A stretch of DNA of 64,000 nt from Gemmatimonadota bacterium (GTDB lineage: Bacteria; Gemmatimonadota; Gemmatimonadetes; Longimicrobiales; Gaopeijiaceae), in NCBI GenBank assembly GCA_016209885.1, contig JACQVF010000041.1:1-64000 (forward strand). The letters are read 5' to 3'. Both the position numbers and the translations under genes were made by a program. Of this stretch, positions 43,333 through 50,888 are shown piece by piece. A model generated the notes under the pieces. It ran no database searches. It saw nothing but the letters and a program-made list of their open reading frames with translations, and was not told where the DNA came from. Each line of letters opens with the position of its first letter. The stretch's first letter is position 1.

Positions 43333-43893
43333 CTACGGTTTCGGGCGCATGGAGACAAGCCCGCCGTCCGTGACAATACGCTTCAGGATCTCGGCCCGCT
43401 GGTTGGAGCTGAGCAGCGGCGATTCCGAGAGCGTGCGCGCCCGCGCGACGAAGCTCCTCGCCCGGTCCGGATTTCGCGACCGCTGTGCCAGCCACCCGGC
43501 GTCCACGAAGAGATGCGCAGCGCGCACGACGTCGCCGTCCGCGAGCGCTCGCTCCGCGGCCTGCTCCATCGCCTCGATGGCGTTTCTCAGATCGCGGACG
43601 TAGTAGTAGAAGCGCGCGGCATCGGCGAGATCATGCACGGCCTGCGGATCACCGGGTTGACGTAGCTCCGCGGCCCGGCGGTACAGGGAGGCCGCATAGC
43701 CCCAGCGATGACTCTTGCCTTGCAACTTCGCCCCCTCCCGCTCGAGCTTGGCCGCCTTGTCCTCGCGCTCCGCTGATGCGGAAGGCGTGACTGCCACCGA
43801 CTGTCCCTGCGCCGGAACTGGATACGCGAGTGCTACAGCGAAAAGGAAGAAAACGGCAGCGGCTCCGATCGGGTGCCAGCTTCTCTCTCTCAT
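43333..43893 (-). CDS. Secreted helical (TPR-like) protein
   Basis: A 186-residue protein with a Sec signal peptide (MRERSWHPIGAAAVFFLFAVALAYPVPAQGQS) and a mature part of helical hairpins (WGYAASLYRRAAELRQPGDPQAVHDLADAARFYYYV, AIEAMEQAAERALADGDVVRAAHLFVDAGWLAQ) that look like degenerate TPRs. It ends after SSNQRAEILKRIV. The start at 43893 has a GGAGG SD 8 nt away; the frame is open further upstream but has no signal there. An ECF-type promoter lies about 40 bp upstream, hinting at envelope-stress control. Function unknown. Confidence 0.75.
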   Translation of the reverse strand: MRERSWHPIGAAAVFFLFAVALAYPVPAQGQSVAVTPSASAEREDKAAKLEREGAKLQGKSHRWGYAASLYRRAAELRQPGDPQAVHDLADAARFYYYVRDLRNAIEAMEQAAERALADGDVVRAAHLFVDAGWLAQRSRNPDRARSFVARARTLSESPLLSSNQRAEILKRIVTDGGLVSMRPKP

Positions 43894-43931
43894 CGTTCGC
43901 CTCCGGTGGTTGGGGATCTCCATGAGCTCTC

Positions 43932-43957
43932 TACGTAGGAGAGGCCCGCGGGTTTCA
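43932..43957 (-). promoter_or_regulatory. Candidate ECF-sigma promoter
   Basis: On the minus strand TGAAAC, a 16-bp spacer and CGTA: exactly the core of sigmaW-type ECF promoters. It lies 39-64 bp upstream of the start codon of the secreted TPR-like protein. The 43894-44413 gap otherwise holds only the inverted repeats at 44172 and a duplicated CGGGAGTTT near 43964. Confidence 0.5.
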
Positions 43958-44171
43958 TTTGCTCGGGAGTTTTCGGGAGTTTGATGCCTGTCGCAGCCGG
44001 TCGGCTGCATCGGCCCGGACCCCCGTGGGCGGACGCCCGTGGGCGCGCGCGCGGCGGCTGAGCGGCGACTAAGCGGTGACTGCGCGGACGCCGTCTCGGG
44101 GTCTCCGACTCCGGAGGAGGGCGGCGGAGCCGACGCACACGCGTCACGCACGCGCCATCGGTACCGTCAGT

Positions 44172-44225
44172 ATCGGAATACCGGTCAGCCTGACCGAGCT
44201 CCCGGAAAATTTGCCCTATTCCGAT
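44172..44225. repeat. Nested inverted repeats upstream of the histidine kinase
   Basis: ATCGGAATA (44172-44180) pairs with TATTCCGAT (44217-44225), enclosing CGGTCAG-C-CTGACCG (44182-44196). The region is AT-richer than its surroundings (GAAAATTTGCC). It may be a regulator-binding site or an RNA structure in the kinase leader. Confidence 0.55.
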
Positions 44226-44413
44226 TCGAAATTTGCGGCACCGCAACCTGATGGATCTGAGACAACTTCCGGCGCGGAAACGGATTCGTGCACCCGGGCG
44301 GGCACCGCGCGTCACCGGCACGTCGCTTGCTACCTACTCAGCGGGACGTTGAATGTCCGGCACCCCTGCCGGAAGGCCCCCCAGAGGGGTGCGTGGTCTT
44401 CAAGCCTGAGAGC

Positions 44414-46405
44414 GTGGCCGTGACCCGACTGGAGATGGAAGCCTGCGTCCCGACCCTGGAGACGGGTTGGCCGATCGGAGCGCTGCTTGCGGCGCTTCCC
44501 GCGACGCTGGTCCGCGTCAGCCGGGAGGGTGCGATCCTGGGCGTGGAGTCGGCCGCTCGAGACGGGCTATCCGCCGCGTCGTGGGACATCGTTGGCAGGA
44601 ACGTGCGCGAGCTCATGCCACCGGCGGCGGCGGAAGAGGCGCTTCTTCGGGTTCGCGAGGCCCTGCAAACCGGCGCGGTGCAGACTTTCGCCTGGCGGCC
44701 GCTGGCGGACGCGCACGCCGCGGCGTACACCACGCATATCGTGCGGTCCGGCCGGGATGAGGTCCTGGCAGTGTTGTGTGAGGCGGCGGAGCGAGATGAG
44801 GCGCGGGAAGCGCTCCGGCAGCGTGAGGAGCTGCACCGCTCCATCGTTCGGCAGAGCCCGAACTGCATCTTCCTGGTGGACGTGGAAAGCCGGCGGATCC
44901 TCGACGCGAACCCGGCGCTGCCCAAGCTGCTGGGCTACACGCGGGACGAGCTGCTGCGTCTCACGCTCGACGACATCGAGGCGCATCGGCCGGAGGACAC
45001 GGACGCCACGATCGAGAGAGTGCTCCGGGAGCATCACGACATCATCGGTGAGCGGCAGTATCGGGACAGGCGGGGGGCGCTCGTGGACGTGGAGGTCAGC
45101 GGGAACCTGATCTTCTACGGTTCACGCCAGGTGCTCTGTCTCTTCGCGCGCGACATCCGCGAGCGGAAAGAGTCGGAAGCGGAGCGCCAGCGCCTTGAGG
45201 ACCGTCTGCGCCTCTCGCAGAAGCACGAAGCTGTGGGCCGGCTGGCCAGCGGCGTGGCCCACGACTTCAACAACCTGCTGACTGCGGTGAACGGGTATGC
45301 GGAGCTGATCCTGTCGGCCCTTGAGCCGCAGGACCCGCTCAGGGCCGACGTCGAGGAGATCCGGCGCGCCGGGGCGCGCGCCCGCGATCTGACGCGGCAG
45401 CTTCTCGCGTTCAGCGGCCGGCAGATCCTCGAGCCGAGGGTCTTCGATCTGAATGCCGTCGTGCGAGATATGGAGAAACTGGTGCGCCGTACCATCGGCG
45501 AGGATATCGAGCTCGAGACCGATCTGGATCCCGACATCGGCAGTGTGAGTGCGGATCCGGGAAAGATCGAGCAGGTGATCCTTAACCTGGTAGTCAACGC
45601 GCGGGACGCCATGCCCGACGGCGGCACGCTCCGCATCGCTACGAAGGAGGTGGTGCTGGACGAGGCGTTCACGCGCCCGTATGCGACGCTGCATCCGGGC
45701 CCGCACGTGGCGCTCATGATCAGTGACACGGGTCGTGGCATCGAAGCGGCCGCTCAGAAGCGCATCTTCGAGCCGTTTTTCACGACCAAGGAGCAGGGGA
45801 AAGGCTCCGGCCTCGGTCTTGCCACCGTTTACGGGATCGTGAAGCAGAGCGGCGGCAGCATCTGGGTGGACAGCGAGGTGGGGAAGGGCACGATCTTCCG
45901 GGTGTATCTGCCCAGCGTGGCGGCGGATCCTGAGCCCGTGTCGGTGGGTAGCGGTGCGAGGGACGAGCGGCTCCCGCGCGGCACCGAGACGATCGTGGTA
46001 GTCGAAGATGATCGCGGCGTCCAGGCCCTCACCGTCCGCGTGTTGCGGAACCTGGGCTACCAGGTATACGGCGCAGACCACCCCGACGGGGCGTTGCTCT
46101 TGCTGGAACGCCTTAGGGCCAGGCGTCCGGACCAGAGGATCGACCTCGTACTCTCCGATGTGGTGATGCCGAGAATGAGTGGTCCCGTGCTTGTGGGGCG
46201 GCTCCGCGCCATCGCCGGTGACTTCAAGGTCCTCTTTATGTCGGGCTACGCCGACGAGGGGATCGTCCGCCACGGCGTCCTCGAGCCGGGGACGCAGTTC
46301 ATCCATAAGCCGTTCACTCGCGCGGAAATGGCCCGCAAGGTCCGGGACGTCCTGGACAGTTGCGCTGCGGCTGGCCTCACTGGAGGCCCTGCGGTGGTCG
46401 TGTAG
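44414..46405 (+). CDS. Hybrid sensor histidine kinase with PAS domains and a receiver
   Basis: About 663 residues, no membrane segment, so cytoplasmic. Order: a PAS-like region (about 15-130), a second PAS (about 140-255: RSIVRQSPNCIFLVDVESRRILDANPALPKLLGYTRDEL), HisKA with VASGVAHDFNNLLTAV (phospho-His about 281), HATPase with NLVVNARDAM, DTGRGIE and GKGSGLGLATVYGIVKQSGG, and a C-terminal receiver (VVVEDDRG, LVLSDVVMPRMSG with Asp about 580, MSGY, HKPFT). The receiver probably passes or drains phosphate to an unlinked regulator. The start is uncertain: open from 44288, with GTG 44414 and ATG 44435 as choices. Confidence 0.88.
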   Translation: MAVTRLEMEACVPTLETGWPIGALLAALPATLVRVSREGAILGVESAARDGLSAASWDIVGRNVRELMPPAAAEEALLRVREALQTGAVQTFAWRPLADAHAAAYTTHIVRSGRDEVLAVLCEAAERDEAREALRQREELHRSIVRQSPNCIFLVDVESRRILDANPALPKLLGYTRDELLRLTLDDIEAHRPEDTDATIERVLREHHDIIGERQYRDRRGALVDVEVSGNLIFYGSRQVLCLFARDIRERKESEAERQRLEDRLRLSQKHEAVGRLASGVAHDFNNLLTAVNGYAELILSALEPQDPLRADVEEIRRAGARARDLTRQLLAFSGRQILEPRVFDLNAVVRDMEKLVRRTIGEDIELETDLDPDIGSVSADPGKIEQVILNLVVNARDAMPDGGTLRIATKEVVLDEAFTRPYATLHPGPHVALMISDTGRGIEAAAQKRIFEPFFTTKEQGKGSGLGLATVYGIVKQSGGSIWVDSEVGKGTIFRVYLPSVAADPEPVSVGSGARDERLPRGTETIVVVEDDRGVQALTVRVLRNLGYQVYGADHPDGALLLLERLRARRPDQRIDLVLSDVVMPRMSGPVLVGRLRAIAGDFKVLFMSGYADEGIVRHGVLEPGTQFIHKPFTRAEMARKVRDVLDSCAAAGLTGGPAVVV

Positions 46406-46586
46406 GGACGACCGCACGGCGCGCGGTCGGTGCGCTGGACTCGACGAGTTCCGCTTCGCCAACCGCGAACGCCTCACCCTTGCCCCCGGGGAAGGAGACC
46501 TGTCGCTCCTGATGCCCTGCCCGTAGTGCCGGCGAGCGGCGGGACACCGGCTGAACGGTGTCGAGGCGGAGTACCTCTTACGGCGC

Positions 46587-46916
46587 GTGCTCGCCTACCA
46601 CCACTACTCGGGCGCGTCGGAGCAGCGCATCCGTGACGGCACGCGGCGGATCGAGGAAGCGGGATCGCCCTCGGAGCTGAAGCGCCAGGTGGTGCAGCGG
46701 CCGACGAGTCTCGCTCGCCTGCCGCGGACCCTGGCGATCGCGCTGGAGATCGCAGCGAACGACGGTGCGGAGCGCCGGCTGTTTGAGCTCGAGCTGGCGG
46801 AGCTCGAAGCTCGCTGGCGCGAGGAGGAGGAGCTGGCCGCGATCGTGGACGGCGAGTTGACGCTGGTTCCCATGCTCGAGATGATCCGACGGAAGGTGCT
46901 GGCCGTGGCATCGTAA
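46587..46916 (+). CDS. Hypothetical helical protein
   Basis: A 109-residue protein rich in Glu, Ala, Leu and Arg (LAIALEIAANDGAERRLFELELAELEARWREEEELAAIVDGELTLVPMLEMIRRKVLAVAS), predicted to be all helical. Codon third-position GC and amino-acid balance favour this frame over the Ser-rich antisense one. The GTG start has no clear SD, and the frame is open some way upstream, so the N-terminus is doubtful. No family recognised. The 181-bp gap before it shows nothing. Confidence 0.5.
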   Translation: MLAYHHYSGASEQRIRDGTRRIEEAGSPSELKRQVVQRPTSLARLPRTLAIALEIAANDGAERRLFELELAELEARWREEEELAAIVDGELTLVPMLEMIRRKVLAVAS

Positions 46917-47192
46917 GCGCTCCGGGCCGGAAGCACGGTCACGCATCGAGACCGAGGATGCGTGCGCCTCGCAAGACTCGCCGAGAAGGAACGGCGGTGC
47001 GCCATTCCGACAACGCGCAGCGACGCGGATTGCAGAGGCGGTCGAACGCGATCGTACTTCTGGTCGGCATCCCTTTTGGTGTTTAGGGTTCGGAGTCAGA
47101 ATTCCGTCGGCTCGCGCCGGGCTCCGCCGCCCGAGTGTTCTTCTCGGGGACGGCGCGCGGGAGAACGCCGGCGATCCTCTGCGAGTGCACCG

Positions 47193-48143
47193 TTGCTCGA
47201 AGCACCAGCGTCCAGCGACAGTCCCCGAAGGCGTGGCCGGTGCCCGGTCATCTGGTCGGAGGCGTACCAGGTGGACATCGGCCCGCACGTTTTCCCGACC
47301 GCGAAGTACCGGCTGGTGAAGGAACAACTTCTGCGAGAGGGGACCATCCGCGAGAGTGATCTGGTGCGGCCGGAGCCGGCCACGGAGGCCGACGTAGCCC
47401 GCGTGCACTCGCGCGCGTACCTCGGCAAGATTCGGGAGGGTCACTTCACTCCCAGCGAGCTCTGGATGCTGGAGGTGCCGTTCTCCGACGAGCTCCGCCG
47501 GGCCGCGTTCCTCAGCGTGGGCGGCACCCTGCTGGCGGGTCGGGAGGCGCTCGAGACCGGGATCGCCGTGCATCTGGGCGGTGGATTCCACCATGCCTTT
47601 CCGGACCACGGGGAGGGGTTCTGCCTGCTGAACGACGTAGCCGTCGCCGCTCGCGCGATGATGGCGGAAGGTCGGATCGAGCGCGCGGCGGTAGTGGACC
47701 TGGACGTGCATCATGGCAACGGCACGGCGGCGATCTTCGCTGGGGATCCTCGCGTCTTCACCTTCTCGATGCACCAGGAGCACAACTATCCGGCGTTCAA
47801 GCCTCCTGGCGACCTCGATATCGGGCTTGATGACGGCACGGGCGACGAGGAGTACTTGCGTCAGCTCCGCCAGCACCTTCCGCGGGTCGTGGAAGGGCAC
47901 CGGCCGGAGCTCGTCTTCTACCTGGCGGGGGCGGATCCCTACCGCGAGGACCAGCTAGGCGGGCTCACCCTCACGAAGGAGGGGCTGTGCGAGCGCGACG
48001 AGTACGTCCTCCATTCGGCCCGGGACGCAGGCGTCTGCGTTGCGGTCACGCTTGCAGGCGGCTACGCTCGGCGTACCGAGGACACGGTCGAGATCCACTG
48101 CAACACCGTGGCGGTGGCGCGAGCGGCCGCAGAGCGACGGTAG
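47193..48143 (+). CDS. Histone deacetylase/acetoin utilisation family hydrolase
   Basis: A zinc-dependent deacylase of about 316 residues. The active site is intact: HLGGGFHHAFPDHGEGFC (His-His charge relay), VVDLDVHHGNGTAAIF (DxH zinc ligands), YLAGADPYREDQLGGLTLT (third ligand Asp) and the LAGGYAR tyrosine. Bacterial members remove acetyl groups from lysines, polyamines or similar amides. The start is inferred: homology begins at VIWSEAYQVDIGPHVFPTAKY near 47247, the nearest in-frame start codon is TTG 47193, and a frame open from 46962 reads as Arg/Ser-rich non-coding sequence. Confidence 0.85.
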   Translation: MLEAPASSDSPRRRGRCPVIWSEAYQVDIGPHVFPTAKYRLVKEQLLREGTIRESDLVRPEPATEADVARVHSRAYLGKIREGHFTPSELWMLEVPFSDELRRAAFLSVGGTLLAGREALETGIAVHLGGGFHHAFPDHGEGFCLLNDVAVAARAMMAEGRIERAAVVDLDVHHGNGTAAIFAGDPRVFTFSMHQEHNYPAFKPPGDLDIGLDDGTGDEEYLRQLRQHLPRVVEGHRPELVFYLAGADPYREDQLGGLTLTKEGLCERDEYVLHSARDAGVCVAVTLAGGYARRTEDTVEIHCNTVAVARAAAERR

Positions 48144-48196
48144 CGCCGCCGGGCGCCTGTCCGCCCGCGCTGGCGGGGGGCCGTTCCTGATCGGCG

Positions 48197-48664
48197 CTAT
48201 CGCTGGATCGCGATCTTCGCGACACGCGGCCCGGCCAGCCGCTCGAAGTCCCCGTACGAGAGCCGGATCAGCTCCGTGTGAGAGCCGGCGTTGAAGGCGA
48301 TCTCCTCGTCTTCAGCCAGCGTCTCGTCGGCGAAGACCTCCATGCCGTACAGGTTTCCGAATGGCGGCATGGCGCCCGGCTCGCAGTCGGGAAACATTCC
48401 CTTGAATTCCGCCTCCGTGGCCAGCTCCACCCGCCCGGCGCCCGCCGCCTGCTTGAGCCGATCGAAGTCCACCCGGAGGGAAGCGGGAAGTACGGCCATG
48501 GCCATCCTGCCGTCGACCTTGACCATGACGGTCTTTGCCAGCTCCTTCCCGGGGATGTGGGCGGACGCGGCGATCTCCTGCGAGGTGTACGCCGTCGAGT
48601 GGCGGATCGCTACGTACTTGATCCTGTGGCTGTCCAGGAAGTCCTTGAGCTTCTGCACGGGCAT
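48197..48664 (-). CDS. YbaK/ProX-family aminoacyl-tRNA deacylase
   Basis: A 155-residue editing-domain protein: [34 protein letters not shown] includes the conserved Lys (ELAKTV) that helps hydrolyse mischarged tRNA, and the C-terminal [45 protein letters not shown] is family-typical (GSH..). It probably clears Ala, Cys or Ser from mischarged Pro/Cys-type tRNAs in trans. It is convergent with the deacylase gene and 123 bp from dodecin on the same strand. Confidence 0.88.
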   Translation of the reverse strand: MPVQKLKDFLDSHRIKYVAIRHSTAYTSQEIAASAHIPGKELAKTVMVKVDGRMAMAVLPASLRVDFDRLKQAAGAGRVELATEAEFKGMFPDCEPGAMPPFGNLYGMEVFADETLAEDEEIAFNAGSHTELIRLSYGDFERLAGPRVAKIAIQR

Positions 48665-48787
48665 GATGTGACCTCCTGATCCGTGGGCCCCGGGGCGTGC
48701 GGGCGCCCGCGCGACCTCAGCGCCCCTGCGTCGGCTCCGGTCATGCCGCGCCGGGCGCCCGCCGTTTCACCGCCGGGGCCGGGCAGA

Positions 48788-49000
48788 TTACTCGCCCTCG
48801 TACTTGAACGACACCTTCACCTTGGCGCGGTAGGCCCGGACCTTCCCGTCCTCGATCTGAAGATCCAGCGCGGCGATCTCCGCGATCCGCAGGTCGCGCA
48901 GCGTCTTGGCCGCTCGCTGGACCGCCGCCTCCGCGGCCTTTTCCCACGACTCCGTGCTGGTGCCGACCAGCTCGACCACCTTGTATACGCTCTCCGGCAT
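48788..49000 (-). CDS. Dodecin
   Basis: A 70-residue dodecin: VYKVVELVGTSTESWEKAAEAAVQRAAKTLRDLRIAEI... ending VRAYRAKVKVSFKYE. Twelve subunits form a hollow sphere that stores flavins, with the Trp of ESWEKA stacking on the isoalloxazine rings. The ATG has a good SD (AAGGAGA). The length is exactly that of the family. The 393 bp before it towards the tesA-like gene must carry its promoter, but none could be fixed. Confidence 0.93.
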   Translation of the reverse strand: MPESVYKVVELVGTSTESWEKAAEAAVQRAAKTLRDLRIAEIAALDLQIEDGKVRAYRAKVKVSFKYEGE

Positions 49001-49393
49001 GGGGGTCTCCTTTCCCTCAGGGGGACGCGACGGGCCGCGAAGACCCGCCGTCCGCAGGCGGAGCCATCGACGGTGTGCTGGACCTCGAAGCGAGACGCAC
49101 TTTGCTCGGCGCATCCCGCGAGAGGCGCAACCGATCGGTAGGTTCCGGCGCGGCGGAACGGTGAGCCGTCGCCGCCGGATTCGTTAGCAAGATAGAAGCG
49201 GCTGCCGGTCCCGTCCAGCAAGGCCGTGGGCTGACGTGGGCGGACCCAGCGTGCTGCGGGGCGACGCGGAGCAGCGGGCGCAGCGCGACGCCGAAGGCCT
49301 CTTGCGCGGGTGACCCACGGCGAGGCGTGGCATGGTGAAGCTGCGCCGCCCTTGCGGGAGACGCCTGGCTGATCACGTGGACCGGGACGCGGC
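49001..49393. other. Intergenic region without recognisable features
   Basis: No gene, tRNA, repeat array or clear promoter was found in these 393 bp between the dodecin and tesA-type genes. Short open frames on both strands have no protein-like composition. Confidence 0.4.
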
Positions 49394-50188
49394 TCAGCGC
49401 ATGCGTCCGGTTTCCTGGAGCAGCGGTTCCAGCATGCGCCAGACGTTGTCCGCGAGGATGCGTTGCCCGCGGGCGGTCGGATGGATCCCGTCCGTCTGGT
49501 TGAGCTCCGGCACGGCGGCCACGCCCTCCAGAAGGAATGGGATCAGCGCGGCGCCGTTCGCGCGGGCGAGCTCGACGAACAGGTTCCGGAACTCCCGCGT
49601 GTAGTCTTCCCCCAGGTTCGGCGGCGCCTCCATCCCCGCGATGACGATGCGGGCGTCCGGTTGGCTCCGGCGCGTGCGAGCGATGATAGCCTGGAGGTTG
49701 CGCCGCGTCTGGCCGAGATCCTGGCCTCGGAGCGCATCGTTGGCGCCGAGCTCGAGCACGAGCACACGGATCGGGCGGCCGAGCAACCAGTCGATGCGGC
49801 GGAGCCCGCCGGCGGAGGTCTCGCCGCTCACGCCCGCGTTCACTACGTGGTAGCGGAACCCAGCCGAGTCCAGCTTCTCCTGGATGCGGGCCGGGTAGGC
49901 CTGTTCGGGCGCGAGGCCGTAGCCCGCGGTGAGGCTCGTGCCGAGAAACAGGATGGCCGGCATGCTGTCCGGATCGGCGGCGGGTGGTGACTCGAGGGCT
50001 GCGCCGCCGGGCCGCGGCGTGCCCCGGGCCGGCGCAGCGGGCTGTAGTCGTGGTGCGGCGGGTCCCGGAGCCCCGCCCCGGCTGCCTGAAACCTGCAGGG
50101 AGTCCGGGCGTAGAACTTGCAACCTGTCCGCCGGCGAGCAGGCCGGGAACAGGAAGAGGAACGCGAGGGCGGAGAGGGTGCGACCCAT
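49394..50188 (-). CDS. tesA: SGNH/GDSL-type arylesterase/lysophospholipase (TesA-like)
   Basis: A 264-residue secreted esterase. The start MGRTLSALAFLFLFPACSPADRL is a lipoprotein-like signal (FPAC lipobox), followed by a Pro/Ala-rich linker of about 60 residues. The SGNH blocks are complete: ILFLGTSLTAGYGL (Ser), VVNAGVSGETSAGGL (Gly), LVLELGANDALRG (Asn) and TDGIHPTARGQRI (Asp, His). TesA acts on acyl-CoA and lysophospholipids in the envelope. Its start codon overlaps that of the divergent ABC gene, the same neighbourhood as tesA-ybbA in E. coli. Confidence 0.9.
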   Translation of the reverse strand: MGRTLSALAFLFLFPACSPADRLQVLRPDSLQVSGSRGGAPGPAAPRLQPAAPARGTPRPGGAALESPPAADPDSMPAILFLGTSLTAGYGLAPEQAYPARIQEKLDSAGFRYHVVNAGVSGETSAGGLRRIDWLLGRPIRVLVLELGANDALRGQDLGQTRRNLQAIIARTRRSQPDARIVIAGMEAPPNLGEDYTREFRNLFVELARANGAALIPFLLEGVAAVPELNQTDGIHPTARGQRILADNVWRMLEPLLQETGRMR

Positions 50189-50888
50189 GATGATCGTGGC
50201 CCAGAGCCTGGGTAAGACGTACTCGAGCGGCGGCCGGCCGCTCAGCGTGTTAGCCGGCATCGACCTGACGGTGCAGGGGCGCGAGTTGCTGGCGATCCTG
50301 GGGCCGTCCGGGAGCGGCAAGACGACGCTCCTGGGGCTGCTGGCCGGGCTCGATCTGCCCACGGCCGGGAGCGTCCGTATCGACGGACGCGACCTGAGCA
50401 CTCTTACCGAAGACGAGCGTGCCCGGCTTCGGGCGGAGACCATCGGGTTCGTGTTCCAGACGTTCCACTTGATCCCTACACTCACGGCACTGGAGAACGT
50501 GCTTGTCCCCGTGGAGCTCCGGGGTCCATCGCCGTCGCTGCCGCGGTCGCGCTTCGACGCCCACGCCCGCGAGCTGCTCGAGCGCGTGGGACTCGGAGGC
50601 CGCCTGCACCACTATCCGGCCCAGCTCTCGGGGGGCGAGCAGCAGCGGGTGGCGATCGCCAGGGCGTTCGTAAACGAACCTATCATACTGTTCGCCGACG
50701 AGCCCACGGGCAACCTGGATGCGGAGACGGGCGCGACCGTGATCGAGCTGCTCGTGGCCCTGAACCGGGAGTCGGAGACCACCCTGGTCCTCGTGACCCA
50801 CGACCCCGAGCTCGCGGCGCGAGCGGACCGGGTACTCCGGCTGGCAGGCGGCCGAATCGTGTCCGAAGAGCGGCGGCGGTCGCATTGA
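50187..50888 (+). CDS. ABC transporter ATP-binding protein (YbbA/LolD-like)
   Basis: A 233-residue ATPase of the MacB/LolD type. Walker A GPSGSGKTTLLGLLAGLD, the Q-loop FVFQTFHLIPTLTALENV, signature LSGGEQQRVAIARAF, Walker B ILFADEPTGNLD and the switch His (LVTHDPEL) are all intact. It pairs with the FtsX-like permease whose TTG start overlaps its stop. The start ATG at 50187 overlaps the divergent tesA start by 2 bp, so both promoters must lie inside the opposite gene. Confidence 0.93.
   Translation: MMIVAQSLGKTYSSGGRPLSVLAGIDLTVQGRELLAILGPSGSGKTTLLGLLAGLDLPTAGSVRIDGRDLSTLTEDERARLRAETIGFVFQTFHLIPTLTALENVLVPVELRGPSPSLPRSRFDAHARELLERVGLGGRLHHYPAQLSGGEQQRVAIARAFVNEPIILFADEPTGNLDAETGATVIELLVALNRESETTLVLVTHDPELAARADRVLRLAGGRIVSEERRRSH

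Noticed and set aside
43160-43495. A 111-codon minus-strand frame near the end of the secreted TPR-like gene
   Set aside because: It overlaps the real gene in another frame and has no SD or protein-like composition.
46578-47900. A 440-codon minus-strand frame opposite the HDAC-like gene
   Set aside because: The + strand shows all deacetylase active-site motifs; the minus frame has none.
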